A stretch of 64,000 nt of DNA from Shinisaurus crocodilurus (GCA_021292165.1 CM037878.1:6202804-6266803), one strand, 5' to 3'. Shown: positions 1-12,733, counted from the first letter of the stretch. Program-made: numbers and translations. Notes: a model not told the origin generated them from the letters alone.

Positions 1-718
1 AGAATCAAGCAGAGGGGAATTCTGTAAGCTTCCAAAATTATGGGCTGAATCTCATAGTAGGTTGGCATATATGCCCAGAACAGCTACTGTCCTGCATCAT
101 CACCCATAGCTGAACTGACATTTGTAGCATACACACATAAACACAAACCATTTACTAAAGTCTCCCTTGACTGGTCATCTGGAAGCCCTTCTTCTCACCA
201 TAGGTGACTAAAGTCTTCTGGATGTTGGAAACCAGGTGAACCGTACGACATCTCTCCTGACACGAGCTTTTGCAGCCAGAACCCTCAGGGTGCAGTCCTG
301 TGCCTGTTTAGACAGCCAGCATAATGCTGGGAGTTGCAGGACTTTTTTCCCCCTGTCTAAACAGGAATGGGATTGGCTGGATTGGCACCCTCACTGTACC
401 CAGTGGTATGCTTGAGCAGAGGTGTTGTGTGGCTGACTTTTTCCTCTCCTAAAAAAAAGCGCTGCTGTTTTGTTTCCCCCCCTAATCTTGGAAAGACAAG
501 GTGTGGCTGGTTGTTTTGCTTTTTTTAAAAAAAAGATTTATCTCTCTTTGTCTTTGTCTTAATCTTAAAAGCTAATTACTATATATAGTAATGGGTGTGT
601 CAAGTTGTTCCCATGACCGTGTGGAGTCTTGATTCGCAACCATGCAAAACCAATTTTAAGGGGGAAGTATGCTGCTGCAGAGGATGTATGAACTGAGCTT
701 CCACGTATACACTTGTAC

Positions 719-1265
719 CGAATTGGGGAGGGGCCTTGGCTCAGCGGGAGGGACCCTGCTTTACATGGAGAAGGTCCCCGGTTCAATCCCCGGCAGTGTC
801 GTAAATCCGCCCAGTGTCAAGATAAGCCGTTCTCGTTACAACAGTCCGAGTGTCCAAGCCAAGATATATTAGTCCAAAACCGAGCAAACGTAAAGCAGTT
901 AGGGGTCAGGCACAAGCGTAGTCAGGGTCGTTCCGTAGATCAAAGGTACAGGGGTCCGAGGTCAGGAATATCAAGAGCGCCTGGTGGTAGCTGTAACAAA
1001 CAATGGCTTCCAGCCTCTGAGTGTGTTTGGGACCTGCCTTTTGAGCAGGCGCTGATTGGTAAGGCTGCCCAGCTGGGTCAGGCTGCAGTTCGCCTGACCT
1101 CACCCCAAACACACTCCGGCACGGCTGGTCTCTGTCTGACCTACTGGAGGCACAACAGGCAGCATCTCCGTGTAGGGCTGAGGAAAGCTCCTGCCCGAAA
1201 CCCTGGAGAGCTGCTGCTGCTGCCAGTCAGTGTTGACAAGACTGGGCTAGGTGGACCAGGCGGGG
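719..1265 (+). mobile_element. tRNA-derived SINE split by a solo LTR
   Basis: Left part 719-796 has tRNA-like A and B boxes (ggctcagcgggagg, ggttcaatccc); right part 1158-1265 carries the body (ccctggagagctgctgctgc). The LTR lies between. Confidence 0.75.
797..1157 (+). mobile_element. Solo LTR, 361 bp, inside a tRNA-SINE
   Basis: The element starts TGTCGTAAATCC and ends GGAGGCACAACA (TG...CA). It is flanked by the 5-bp duplication GGCAG (792-796 and 1158-1162). A second copy of the same family is at 11477. The host tRNA-SINE is cut at its promoter-proximal part. No internal coding region is present. The family (gypsy or retrovirus-like) was not determined. Confidence 0.8.
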
Positions 1266-1588
1266 GTCTGGTCCGGCTCGGTCGAAGGCGCCTCCCTCGC
1301 CTTCTCCAAATTGACTCATTATTAGCCCTCTGTGACGGGGCTGCAGGATTGCATGGGGCTAGTTCTGCCCCTGGCGCTGGTGATGCTCCCGGGCCAACGG
1401 GCCATTGGCTGACCAACCAGGTTTGCTCCCTCTGTGTTGGAAGCACTGCGCGGGGTGAAAGTGTGACCCCTTCACGACACTCGGCCAATCACACGTGAGC
1501 ATTGCCGGCGCTCAGCACATGGAGGGTGGCAGAAGAAGTGAATGCCGGAAGAGGGCCATTGTGATAGCAGAGAACACAAAGATAGATA

Positions 1589-1840
1589 CAGTAATACCTT
1601 GGATTGCAAGTAACTTGGTTTGAGAGCGTTTTGCAAGACAAGCAAATTTTTAAATATTTATTTAATTTTTTTTGACTTGATATACAAGCAACGTCTTGCA
1701 ATACAAGTACTGTAGTACAGCTTAAATTAAAAATCTCTGTACATTTTTTTCGGGGGGGATTTTGTTTTGATATATAAGAGTGTTTTGGATTACAGGCACG
1801 TTTCCGGAACGAATTATGCTCTCAATCCAAGGCATGACTG
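1589..1840. mobile_element. Tigger-like (Tc1/mariner) non-autonomous element
   Basis: 252 bp with inverted ends (CAGTAATACCTTGGATTG against CAGTCATGCCTTGGATTG read from the other side) and TA on each side. A second, highly similar copy lies at 5398-5648. Confidence 0.8.
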
Positions 1841-1926
1841 TAGATAGATAGATAGATAGATAGGGCTGACATTTCTCAGAAATTTATTTTCTATAAATTC
1901 TCGGAGAATGTTCGTATTCGGTGTTG

Positions 1927-1955
1927 CTCCCTCACACACACACACACACACACAC
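1927..1955 (+). repeat. (CA)n microsatellite
   Basis: About 14 CA units. Confidence 0.95.
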
Positions 1956-2139
1956 CCCAAAAATTGTCGGAGAATGTCATCCCAGCCCCTTGAGAATATT
2001 TGGCAAAATCCTCCACCTGTGAACTGCAGGCCGGCCAGCGTGCTCGCGTCAGGAGATCTGGCTCGCTCTCGGTGGCCCGTGTCAAGACGTGTCCTCCAAG
2101 TAGCACTGTGGATGCCCGCCACTAGGTGGCTCTTCCACT

Positions 2140-2320
2140 CCAGCTGTTTTTTTCTGCTTGCCTGTTTTCTCTCTCAGTGTAACGTACCCCGCAGGGTTGT
2201 TGTGAGAATAAAAGAGGTGTGTGTGGGGGGGAAGCATTTGGATTTGTTAGCTGCCCTGAGAGCGCTTGTGCTAAAGGGCGGCATAAAAAAAACTGAGTGG
2301 CTTAAATAAATAATAATGAA
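2140..2320 (+). mobile_element. Degraded 3' part of the second SINE family
   Basis: 'gcagggttgttgtgagaata', 'gagcgcttgtgctaaagggc' and a TAAATAA tail. Confidence 0.6.
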
Positions 2321-3989
2321 TTGTCTGAATATCCACTCTGAAGCCTGTTACAGAAGCGGGATTTGAACCCAGATTTGTCAGGACCGGCGCTCTCCGCCTG
2401 CCTCCCGGGGTTTGTGGACGCAGCGTGTGAACGCTTTCCTTCAGATCAAAGGATTGTTCCATCTGTAGGCTCACTCTTCTGTCGGAGTTTTATCAGCGAC
2501 TAAAGCGGAAAGGAAACTTCTGACGCAGTTCTTAGGAAAAGATTTGCATAGAGCGGATTCTGGAAACTGGACATAGCCCGACGCGGGAGCATGTGCAGCA
2601 GGGGCGAGGTGGGCGGCTTGCTCTGACCCGTCCTCGGATCTGCTTCGCCTCCCGCCGACTGACAATGGACAGCCAAGGACGGCCTTTGGCGTGCGTGAGG
2701 CTCCATAGTGTCCCCTTTCTCCTGCGCAGGACAGAGCGAGAGACAATCCCTGAATCCGATCCCCCTTGGTGACTTGAGAAGGGTTAGAAACCTGGGCAAG
2801 AACGACGACAGAGAAGAAAAACGAAACACAGCTTGCTTGTCTATGCTGCAGGTTTCTTCCCCCGCCCCACTCGCTGCCTGCGTCTGCTTCGTGAAATCCA
2901 AGCGGAGGGCTCGAGGAGGCCGGCTGCATGCACGGAAAGATGGATTGGGCTGGAGGAAGCAGGCATGATGCTACTTGCAAAGTATGCGTGAAGACAAGAC
3001 CAGAGGCGCCGAGCGCTTGAAAGCTGTTTCATGCTAGGTTGGGACTTGCCTCTCCACTGTAGCCTGCAGGGCTCGTGAGGAAATTGGGGACGCTGCCACT
3101 CGCGCTGAAGCCGAGCCTGACGGGACCTGCCCTCGTCTTAGCATGGGGGCGGAAAGCGGAGGGGGGTGGCGGTGGAAGGAAGGGTTAACACGCTTGAAGT
3201 CGGCAGGAAATTTACTGGCTTTAAATGCTGCAAATTACGGACTCCGATGCTGCGCTGGGGGTTCTCTGGCCAGGAGCCGTACGTCTCTCAGGCAACTTGG
3301 CATTCCAGTTATTCTTCAGCTTGTTGAATAGTTTTGCTCTAATGGCCTTTCCACGCAGCGTGCCATTCAGATGAACACTTAAGGCCTAGTTCTCACAAAC
3401 AGATGGAAGTGGTAAACCCCTGTCTGGATAGTACCACTGCAGACTCACAGGATGCAATGTTCCTCCATGCAAAAATAAAAAAAATCCCTGCACTCAGAAA
3501 CTAGTGGGTCAGTAGAAAAGAGTTCTTCCGTAGCCTGTCCCCTGACATGCTGGTTTTCCGTGTGTAGGGATCTTTTGGCTGGTGGGGAGAGCATTTCTTC
3601 CGTTGAGAGTCCCCTGTAGCCTGAAGTGATGCAGTCAAGACACAAGCATACTACTAGCTTGTCTGCTGTTTGTGAGCCGAGCTATTTTAAGGCACACCTA
3701 AAAATGTGAAATGAAAACATGGCAAAGATGTTTTTGAAGCCACTTGTATCCTGCAGGTGCACTTGTTAGAGAGGCAGGAATGGCCCGAGGCTCTCTGTGG
3801 CATCCGTCCGCACTTAAGTGCAAATGCAGGTTTGTCACTGTGAAATGTGTGAATTGTCCCTAACGGAGGTTTATATAGGGCACACACTTATTTTTGTGCT
3901 GTTTTTTCTTTGGTGCTCCCAGCCAATATTATTGGGCCTTTCTCTCTCCTGGCATGAATCTCCTCTATCAGAAGTCTTAGGAAGACTCA

Positions 3990-4200
3990 AGTGGTCCCTT
4001 TGGATATCATGAAAACCTCATATATGATCTTGGCGGTATGGGTATGTACTCCAGTTGCTGGGGAACTTGGGCAGGAAGGTGCTGTTGCACTCATGTCCTG
4101 CTTGTGTGGGTTTCCCGTGGGCAGCTGGTTGGCCACTGGTTGGCCACTTGGGCTGATCCAGCATCTGGGCACTTCTGATGTTCTTACGACGGGGAAAAGT
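3990..4200 (-). repeat. Reptile interspersed repeat X, antisense
   Basis: 'gctggggaacttgggcagga', 'gttgcactcatgtcctgctt', 'gctggttggccact'. Four copies of the family lie in the window. Confidence 0.65.
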
Positions 4201-4724
4201 CCGTTGCTTGCAATGTACCAACAATGAAATGGGTGTCTCTTCCCATTATGTAGGCTAGGAGTGTCATCTGCACAAGAGCTACCCAGGTTGAAAATGAAAC
4301 TAAGCGTGCTTATCGGGAAGTGAATTCGGTGAAGTTTTAGTAGAACATGAATATTGGCTGGAAACCACAACCTGCAGCTCTTGACACCCCTCGGTGTATT
4401 TTCGACCCCAGTTTTGGGGACCTCAAACAGAACTGGTCTGCTGAATTTAGCCCAATCATGTGCATTGTTTATTTTTCCGAATGTAGGGTGCTAATTCCAA
4501 AATGGCCGGCTTTCCCTAGGGTGAGTTCTGCTCACAGGAATCCTGACTTTAACCTGGAAATCTCTACTTAAATACATTTTTGTTGTATATTTTCATCTAG
4601 CAGCAATAGCTCGGCATGTTGAAAGGAGTGCTGGACAATTCTACGGTGTGCTGGATGTTTTTTGTTTTTTTTTAAAGGACAAAATAACAGACCTCACCCT
4701 CGCCTCTCCAATCCTTTCCCGTTC

Positions 4725-4840
4725 ATGTATTGAAACCGATTTCTTACAATCCCTATATGCATGTTTACTCAGAAGTAAATCCTACTGTAGTCAATGGGTC
4801 TTACTCCCAGGTAAGCCTACATAGGATTTCAGCCTTAATT
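4725..4840 (+). repeat. Short sauropsid interspersed repeat
   Basis: 'tactcagaagtaaatcctac' and 'gtcaatgggtcttactccca', a sequence I recognise as common in reptile genomes; family not named. Confidence 0.5.
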
Positions 4841-5124
4841 ACTAGTTCTAGACTGAAGCTGGGTTTTTCATTTATGTTATTTTCAGTTAACTTTAGACAT
4901 CTTGGCAACTTTTTCCTATTTGGGGGAAGGAGAGAACATTAATACAGAAAAGCTAACCTCTGTTTTGCTGTACATTTTACTACCTATTATGAAGTGGTAC
5001 AGTTATTGATGTTGACAGATAATCTTCTGGTTAAAAAAAACCCTTTAAAAATTAGGGGTGGGTTGGATCAGGATAGCAGCTCTGTTGGAAAGGGGTTAAC
5101 TCTTCCCTTACCCTACAGATGGAC

Positions 5125-5397
5125 AAACCTGTCCATTTTGGTTTCTCTCAGTTTCTGCTTTCTCCAGTCTTACGTGCAGTTCATCCCAAAATCTGAAAAT
5201 TATTCCAATCTTAAACTGGGTTAGTCCCAAGCTTTGAGAATGTTTTCTTAAAGTTCTCATGAAATATTGTACGCATTTTTGTGTGCACTTAACCTAATAC
5301 ATTTGTGTACACAATTTTGCCTAATTATGCATTTTTGCAAGCAGTTTTCCTAATGTGCATCTTTAATTTGTTTTTACCACTATATGTATTTTATGTA
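5125..5397 (+). repeat. AT-rich interspersed repeat R, 5' part
   Basis: Arrays of 'tgcattttt' and 'cctaat' words shared with 15310-15530, 23740-24110 and 53832-54272. Its 3' part may be the 5905-6120 segment, now separated by later insertions. Confidence 0.5.
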
Positions 5398-5648
5398 CAG
5401 TAATACCTTGGATTGCAAGTAACTTGGTTTGAGAGCGTTTTGCAAGACAAGCAAATTTTTAAATATTTATTTATTTATTTTTGACTTGATATACAAGCGA
5501 CGTCTTGCAATACAAGTACTGTAGTATGGCTTAAATTAAAAATCTCTGTACAGATTTTATTGGGGGGGATTTCGTTTTGATATAAGAGTGTTTTGGATTA
5601 CAAGCATGTTTCCGGAACGAATTATGCTCTCAATCCAAGGCATGACTG
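5398..5648. mobile_element. Tigger-like non-autonomous element, second copy
   Basis: 251 bp, nearly identical to the copy at 1589 in the same orientation, flanked by TA. It is inserted in an AT-rich interspersed repeat. Confidence 0.8.
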
Positions 5649-5649
5649 T

Positions 5650-5905
5650 ATTTATTTATTGTTTATTTGTGGTACTTATATGCCGCTAAATATAATGAAA
5701 TTCTGAAGCGATTCTCATATAAATATTAAAATCACACTTAAAATACAATATTAAAACCAATTACAATATTAATACAGAGCAATACAAGGAACAGTAGAAT
5801 GGAGCACCGTGATTAATTTAATTACAAGCCAGGGAAAGCCTGGGTGAACAAGCACGTTTTCAGGAGGCGTCCGAAACATCTTGTGCCCACATTCCCCTAG
5901 TTCTT
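5650..5905 (-). mobile_element. LINE 3' end (L2-like), antisense
   Basis: Antisense A/T-rich 3'UTR and tail, then degraded coding sequence (caagcacgttttcaggaggc). Confidence 0.55.
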
Positions 5906-5981
5906 GTATGGACTTTTGGATTGGAGAGCTCCATTGCAGAATCCGGAGCTGCGCGAATTTCGAAGGATAACTCGCGTATTG

Positions 5982-6089
5982 CAGGGGTGGGCAACCTGTC
6001 GCCCTCCAGATGTTGTTGGACTGCAACTTGCATCATCAGCGCAGCTAGTGGCGAGGGATACTGGGAGTTGCAGCCCAACAACACCCCTC
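5982..6089. mobile_element. B-type hairpin MITE (caggggtgggcaacc ends)
   Basis: Imperfect palindrome with gccctccagatgttgttgga against ccaacaacacc. It interrupts an AT-rich interspersed repeat whose other half resumes after it. Confidence 0.7.
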
Positions 6090-6439
6090 CTATTTAAAAT
6101 GTGAACTGAATGAATTTCTCCCACATGCCTACCCCCACCCCCTTTTCCCAAATAAAGTCCTCCCCACACACACACACACACACACCAGCCCTCCAAAGCT
6201 TCTGTTAGCCCTATAGGGGAAACGTTAAGAGAAATTCCCAGGGGAAATGGTAGCTTAGGGGGTGATTTTAATTGGGGGAAATGGTGGAGGAAGTAGAGTT
6301 AGCCCCATTCTTCTCCAGCACTGTGGCGCTGTCCCAATTCCCCCACCCTAACCCCCCCACGGCTGCCCACAGTTGCGGTACAGAAGATGCTTACAGTTGT
6401 TAAAAACCATTTCCATCCCACCTTTCTTTTCCTCTAGAG

Positions 6440-6576
6440 CAGGGCTCTCCAGCCCTGGGTCTCCAGATGTTGCTGGCCTACAGCTCCCAGCATGCCCCAG
6501 CCAGCTACGCTGGCTGGGGCATGCTGGGAGCTGTAGGCCAGCAACATCTGGGGACCCAAGGTTGGGGAGAGCCCTG
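6440..6576. mobile_element. A-type hairpin hAT MITE, copy 1
   Basis: 137-bp near-perfect palindrome (cagggctctcc...ggagagccctg). 8-bp target duplication CTCTAGAG on both sides. Confidence 0.9.
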
Positions 6577-6734
6577 CTCTAGAGATGCTGGAAGTGGCTT
6601 TCTTCAAAAGTTTCAAAGCAGTCAACCAAAATACAAACAGCAACAAAAACCGGAACAGGAGCGAAACGCATTCAAAGCTCACCCTCCCCCACCCCCCACC
6701 CCAACGCTCAGGAAAAATAAAACTGGCCACATCA

Positions 6735-7110
6735 AAGGCCTGCTGGAAAAGAAAGGTCTTTAATCAACAGTGAAGCATAATTAGGGAAGAGTCGTGATAG
6801 ACCTCCAGGAGCTGGGAGCTCTACAGCCGAGGTACAGCAACCGAGAAGGTCCTCTTGCATGTATGTTCCCAACAGTTGGGCCTTCAGATGGTGGAGGGAT
6901 GCCCAAAAGAGTGTCCTCAGGACAACCTGGGTGGGCAGGTAGGCTTGCATAGGACGGGGTGACCCTTTTAAAGGCTCCTGTTCCCGAGCAGTAGCATAAG
7001 CAGCACAATCCCCATTATCCTCAGCCAACACAAGCATTGCCCATGGGAGCAATGGGGATAACGGGAGTTGTAGTGCAACAGATCTGGCGAGTGCCATGTT
7101 GGGGAAGGCT
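6735..7110 (-). mobile_element. LINE coding fragment (L2-like), antisense, with a hairpin remnant
   Basis: Antisense degraded C-terminus (aaggtctttaatcaacagtg, gagaaggtcctcttgca), ending in a half-hairpin MITE near 7030-7110. Confidence 0.5.
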
Positions 7111-7794
7111 GCAGTTGCACATCAGTTGCTCAGCCTTGCATCCAGATGAGCTCGTTTACTACAGGTGGTGAAATGTTTACTTTCTTTCTTTTTTTCTTTT
7201 TAAAAATGACCCCCTCCCCCTGCCAGAAGTAGTCCGGCCCAGAAGTCTGAGTCTTCAGTCTGTATGATGCATGGAACGGCTCTTAATGGCAACATTTTTG
7301 CTGCTATGTAGAGGGAACAGATTTGCGTTGGCATTTGAAACGCAAATTCCGATACCCCATAAGCCAAATCTTCCAATTTAAGGGGAAAAGATCCATGCAG
7401 CAGGCAAAACCTTACGCATACCTAGTTTGCATTTTTATTCCGATGGCCGAGTGTGGCTCAACCTTCTTGTATGTCTTTGTAAGATGCATAACTTTCCTTT
7501 TGTGTTTTTAAAATGGCAAGTTCTGATTAGTTTAGTTCAGCCATTCATACCCGACCTTTAAAAAAGATGTTTTTCCTCTGGGCAGCCAGCCTACACAGTA
7601 AAATCAACAGAACAATTGTACAACTACAAAAATAAGGAGTTAAAAGCACTTCACCACCACCAACGCATACAAAAGTCTGCAGAAAATCATTCATTAAAAA
7701 AACCTTTCTGAAATGAAATGCTTTCAGAGCCTTTTGGCACCAGGTGAAGACCTCTTTGTTTTCCCCGGCACTTGAGGAACTGTTTTAGTCGGCC

Positions 7795-8205
7795 TTCTTC
7801 CAACTGCCACCTCCACGTGAGGCTCGGATGGCCGCGACAAGGGGGAGGGCCTTTTTTGTGGTAGCCCCCCAACTGTGGAACAAGCTCCCCCCTGAGGCCC
7901 GCCTGGCACCAACTCTATTATCCTTTTGGCGCCAGGTTAAGACTGCCCTCTGCGTTGAGGCTTTTAATAATTAGATGGTATATGGCGGGGTGGTAAATTG
8001 TTTTCAGCGGTCGTGTTTTATTAACTTGTTCTGTGATATTTTTAAAACTGGTTTTAGATTTTTATAATGTTTTTATTGTTTATATTTTTAACTGTATTTT
8101 ATTGTGTGCTTTTTAATTGATTGTTGTACACCGCCCAGAGAGCTTCGGCTATTGGGCAGTATAGAAAATGAATGAATGAATAAATAAGAATAAATAAATT
8201 AGTGC
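7795..8205 (+). mobile_element. L2-like LINE 3' end
   Basis: Reads like FVVAPQLWNKLPPEARLAPT followed by the 'caccgcccagagagc' 3'UTR and a TAAATA tail. Confidence 0.75.
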
Positions 8206-10609
8206 TTTCAGATCGGGGTGCAGAAGCTCAGCCGGGGGTCCCCGGGTGGCTACACCCTTTTCCCTGACCACCAATTGTTTGGTTACTTCCCAGTTTGGGT
8301 GTAGTTTCCCCCCACATTCTAAAAATGCCTCCCCTAAGGCATAGTTGCTGGCAGCAAGTACTTCAAGCTAAATTATTTTTATTTCGGTGGGGTTGTCCAC
8401 ACACATTTTGCCTTCGACCCCTGCCCCTTTTGCCTTCAGCCCTGCCTGCCACTAGAATGCAGCCCCCAAGAGTGTCCCCGAGCCTGAATTTGACCCTTGG
8501 GCTGAAAGACTTTCAACATTCCTGTTTTAGATATTTACGCTAGCAGCACTGCCAGGACAGTGGTCTTTCCCCACAGCTCAGCTGGTCAGCTGGGCTGTGG
8601 GGGAAAGTGGGTAGGGGGCTCAATGAGGCTTGGCCACTAAGAGTGGCGGGGGGGGCATTTGTGGCCCGTGGGCCGCAGGTTGCTCACCCCTGCCTGCATC
8701 AGGTAAACACATAGCAAATGCATCTGTTGCCAGCTGTGAGGTGTGATAGACTGACGTGTAGCCTCTGCGCAGAGAGCTGTTCTGATAGTGAGGAGGACTG
8801 CCAACGGGGGATGAATATTTCCACCGTGCCAGGTGGGCACTCACATGATAGAATGCCCTTTCTTGCAAAAACATCACATGTCTCCTTGATATGCTAGTTT
8901 TCTGTGCACGGGGAGTTTTTGCTTCTTTGTTTGGGACGTTCCATCAAGTGGCTTGCCACCCGCAGTCCGAAGTAGTACAGCCCCGACGCAGATTTTTTTC
9001 TGTCCTCTCTTCTGCTTGGGGTAATCAAGCAGCACACAGGCTGCCGAGCTGGCTGGACCACGGCTTCTTTATCCAGCACGATGGCAGTTCTTACGTTGTT
9101 CAGCTGAGCCTCATTATCCCTGTGCTTTTAACGTGCTCTTTTGTCCTTTTTTGGGTTTGTTTGTTTGTTTGTGAGTGGCGATGCTGAAATGAATTGTAAA
9201 CTAACAGTGTAAAAATAATAATCATCATCATTACAAATGCTCCATCAGCTGTCAGCTATAAATATGGGCTGGGCTACGGTGTCCCAGGGGTGGGCAATGG
9301 AGCAGAAGGAACCGGCACGCTCGCTTCTCTTGAATTGCTGCCTGAGGCTACGTTTCTCCATCCTGCTTGGCCGCCTCTCGCCACCACTCCCTGTGGCATT
9401 CACCGGCACAGCCAGGGAGCACTTGGAAAGGTACAACCAGCTGCCGCCTCGGTCCGGCCCGGCGTTGCGCCCCTGCCCGGAGGGCACAAAGGAAACTGTG
9501 TGACATTCCTTGCGTCTGGTCGCTTGTGCTGTGCAAACGTTTCCCCTTCCCAGCCCTCCGCCACAGAGCTTCCACCCCCCGGCCTCCCCTTCTGCGGTTC
9601 GTGCCGGCACGGATATGGGGGCCCCATATGCATGCCTGATGTCAACATCTTCTGTGGGCGCGGCTGGGGGAGGAATGTGTGCCGCTCCCAGCTCTCGCTC
9701 AGGTAATTAATCCCCGCAACTGACAGGTGGCAACAGGCGGCCCGTAGCCGGGGCTCGCCGGGAGTGCTCCAGGGAAGGATTTTCGGCGCTCATCATCGCC
9801 AGGCTTTCTTGGGTACGTCGTCTGGCAAGACGTTGCCTGGAAAGTGAGAGACGTGGGGGGTGGGGTGGGGTGGGAAGTGAGCTGGCTGTGGATTCTGGGG
9901 CAGCGTTGTCTGAGCAGACGTCGGTCGAGCCAAGCGCCTGGGGTGGGTCTGTGTCACTCCTTTGTGTTTGGGGGCAACCTTTGTGTTTGGGGGCTCTGGA
10001 AGAGTTGTCAGCCCCAAAATGATCTGCGACCACCATCTCCATGCTTGGTCATACGATTTTTAACTACCCAAACTAATTTGGATGCACCGCTGCTTGGGAC
10101 CTTTCACTCTGTGGGGCTCTCCACCTCAGTCCGGGATATATTCCCACTCCTCTTAAGTGGCTTCATTGTATCCTGACCGGTGGCCAGTAGGCCTTGGGGC
10201 TGCTCAAAACAAAACAAAAGCAATTTAAAAAATACAATACCACAGAATTCCCCAGTGCAGCCTGCCGTCCTGTGCCAGTCAATTGCCAGTCCTTTCTACA
10301 ACGGCCGTAAGTGGCTGAGGGCCACCCAGGATGTCTGAAGAAGAGGACTGCTTCTCTCAGAGGAGCCTGCCTGCTCGTGTTCAGCTGGAGAGACTCTCCT
10401 TTGCGTCCTGCCAGTATCTGATTCTGGGGTGCGTTTGGTGGAGACGCAGCACGGAAGGCTCCTCTATAGCTGCGCCTTGGAACTCCCAGGTCATGAGCAG
10501 CTCAACACACCCCATTCCTGAGACGGTTTTTCACCATCTTGCAGAGACCTATTTTTCCAGCAGGCGTTTTGCCTGCCGAGCTGAGGGCTGCTTGATTGAC
10601 TCTCTAGAG

Positions 10610-10745
10610 CAGGGTTCTCCAACCTTGGGTCCCCAGATGTGGCTGGACGACAGCTCCCAGAATCCCTTGCCATTAGCCATGCTGGCTGGGTATGCTGGGA
10701 GCTGTAGGCCAGCAACATCTGGGGACCCAAGGTTGGAGAGCCCTG
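10610..10745. mobile_element. A-type hairpin hAT MITE, copy 2
   Basis: Palindromic element with flanks CTCTAGAG and CACTAGAG (7 of 8 bases). Directly followed by a degraded half of another hairpin MITE (10751-10812). Confidence 0.85.
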
Positions 10746-10839
10746 CACTAGAGAAGCCTTCCCCAACCTGGTGCTCTTCAGATATGTTGGACTACGACTC
10801 TCATAACCCCCCAACCACAATCGCCCAGCCAATCAGATA

Positions 10840-11307
10840 TTTGTATGACTGCCGTCTCCCAAAGCAGTTACTTTACTCCCAACTCAAGGATGGAAAGCGG
10901 AATATCGGTGGTCAATATAAGAGGTTTAAAGATGTTCATAAGGCTAATCTAAAAAAATGCAATATAAACATCGAAAACTGGGAAGCTCTGGCCCATGAAC
11001 GATCTAAATGGAGGCTGGCCTTTCACAAAGGTTCCATGGACTTTGAAGAAGCCCGAGTGCAAGGTGAAAGGGAGAAACGTGCTAAGCGAAAAGCACATCA
11101 AATGAATCCTTTACAGGACCATCTTCCATCCGGTGACCTGTGTCCTCTCTGTGGGAAGCTGTGTGGATCTAGAATTGGCCTCCACAGTCACTTACGGACC
11201 CATCGCTAGAGTCTACACAATCTTCTTTAGAATTTCCTCCTTTTATCCCGGAAGACAATCTTACTCGGTCACGAGTGATCGCCTGATGATGATGATGATG
11301 ATGATAC
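10840..11307 (+). mobile_element. LINE C-terminus with C2H2 zinc finger, copy 1
   Basis: Codes for DCRLPKQLLYSQLKDGKRNI and on to CPLCGKLCGSRIGLHSHLRT, a C-X2-C-X12-H-X3-H finger at the end of a reverse transcriptase, then a short 3'UTR and a (GAT)n tail. 5'-truncated. The LINE clade was not determined. Confidence 0.82.
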
Positions 11308-11476
11308 CTGCTGAACCTGTCTGTTTTTTAAAAGAATAATAGTTCGTTCTCCCTTTTGTTGTGTGTTATTGTTCTAATATTTGTTGTAAGCCACTTAGGG
11401 CACAGTCCAATGAGGTAACCCTCTGAGCCCAGAGGCTTCTGGGCAACCTGTGCAGGGTGAGAGCGAAGATCGCCTT

Positions 11477-11842
11477 TGTGGTAAATCCGTCCAGTTCCAA
11501 GATAAGCCGTGGTCGTTATCACAGTCTGAGGGTCGAAGCCAAAATATATCATTCCGAAATACAGCAAACATAAACCCGTTCGGGATCAGGCAAAGTCGTG
11601 GCCAGGGTCGTTCCAAGGCACGAGTCTGAGGTCGGGCATGTCAGGAGCGTCTGGCTGTAGCTGTAGCAACAAACAACTGCTTCCAGCCTCTGCGTGTGTT
11701 TGGGACCTGCCTTGTGAGCAGGCGCCGATTGGTAAGGCCAATCTGCCCAGCTGGGTCAGTCCGCACGTAGCCGGGCCCCGCCCCAAGCACACTCCGGCCC
11801 CCGGCCCGGCTGGTCTCTGTCTGACCTACGGGAGGCACAACA
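11477..11842 (+). mobile_element. Solo LTR, 366 bp, second copy of the 797-1157 family
   Basis: It starts TGTGGTAAATCC and ends GGGAGGCACAACA, with 5-bp duplications GCCTT at 11472-11476 and 11843-11847. It aligns along its full length to the copy at 797, with many substitutions. Confidence 0.8.
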
Positions 11843-12508
11843 GCCTTCGCGCTCTCCCTGCCCTGCAAACCCAGACAGCCAATTTCATCCATCTAGCTAC
11901 GGTGCCTCGGACCAAGAAGGAAGGAGGCTGCGGCACTACCAGGATATGCCATATGTCGGTGCCGCTGGTCTCCTCCCCTATCCCTGCCCTCTTCACCCTG
12001 TCTCCAAGGTGGCTCGTCTGACCCCGTAGATGCAGCCGGCATAGTTCTTTCTGCACTGGCTGTGGGGTGCGTGGGCTCTCCGAGCGCAGAGTCCCAGCCC
12101 CGAGGTCGAAGCCGTTTTCCGAACTTGTAGCTGGGTCTCCAGATAATCCTGTGGCCCTCGAGATGCTGCTGCCTAGGGGCAATGGGAGGATTACTCTGCT
12201 AGAGTATTTAAGTGGAAAGCCTGGGCACAAATATTTTAAATAAATCAATAAAATAGCAATAATATTCCTATAGTGTGTTAAGTGTTGAAACATAAGCCAC
12301 AGTTCTCATCCCCATAATGCATTTGGGGAGGGAGGCTGAGTGGAGACTGAGGAAACCACATCTTGCTAAAAGCCTCTTAGAGAATACTTTGTGGATGGGG
12401 TGAGACTCGAACCCGGGAATTCCGACTGGCTCACAGCTCATTTCTGGGAACTGTAGCCTAGTTCTCGCTGAGGTGGCAAACCTGCCTCTCGAGGGCCAGA
12501 GGCTGGAG

Positions 12509-12620
12509 CCTGTGGCCCTCCAGATATTGCAGGACTACAGCTCACATCATCCCTGACCTTTGGTCATGCTGGTTGGGGCTCATGGGAGTTGGAATCCAAC
12601 AATATCTGGAGGGCCACAGG
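12509..12620. mobile_element. B-type hairpin MITE
   Basis: Arms cctgtggccctccagatatt and its complement, 112 bp; a degraded member of the common sauropsid hairpin family. Confidence 0.75.
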
Positions 12621-12643
12621 TGCCCCGCCCTTTCCCTCTAGGT

Positions 12644-12733
12644 CAGTGTTCTCCAACCTTGGCCCCCCAGATGTTTTGCATGCTGGGAGTTGTAGGCCAA
12701 AAACATCGGGGGGGGCAAGGTTGGAGAACACTG
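12644..12733. mobile_element. A-type hairpin hAT MITE, copy 3 (internally deleted)
   Basis: 90 bp; both ends are intact but much of one arm is missing. Target duplication imperfect (CTAGGT shared). Confidence 0.8.

Noticed and set aside
719..796. tRNA gene
   Set aside because: A and B box-like words are present but there is no cloverleaf or anticodon arm; it is a SINE head cut by an LTR.
713..1498. 261-codon ORF
   Set aside because: It runs through a solo LTR and a SINE and resembles no known protein; a chance ORF in GC-rich repeat sequence.
10331..11209. Possible host C2H2 zinc-finger gene
   Set aside because: The same sequence occurs three times with a common (GAT)n tail and a reverse-transcriptase C-terminus, so it is a LINE.
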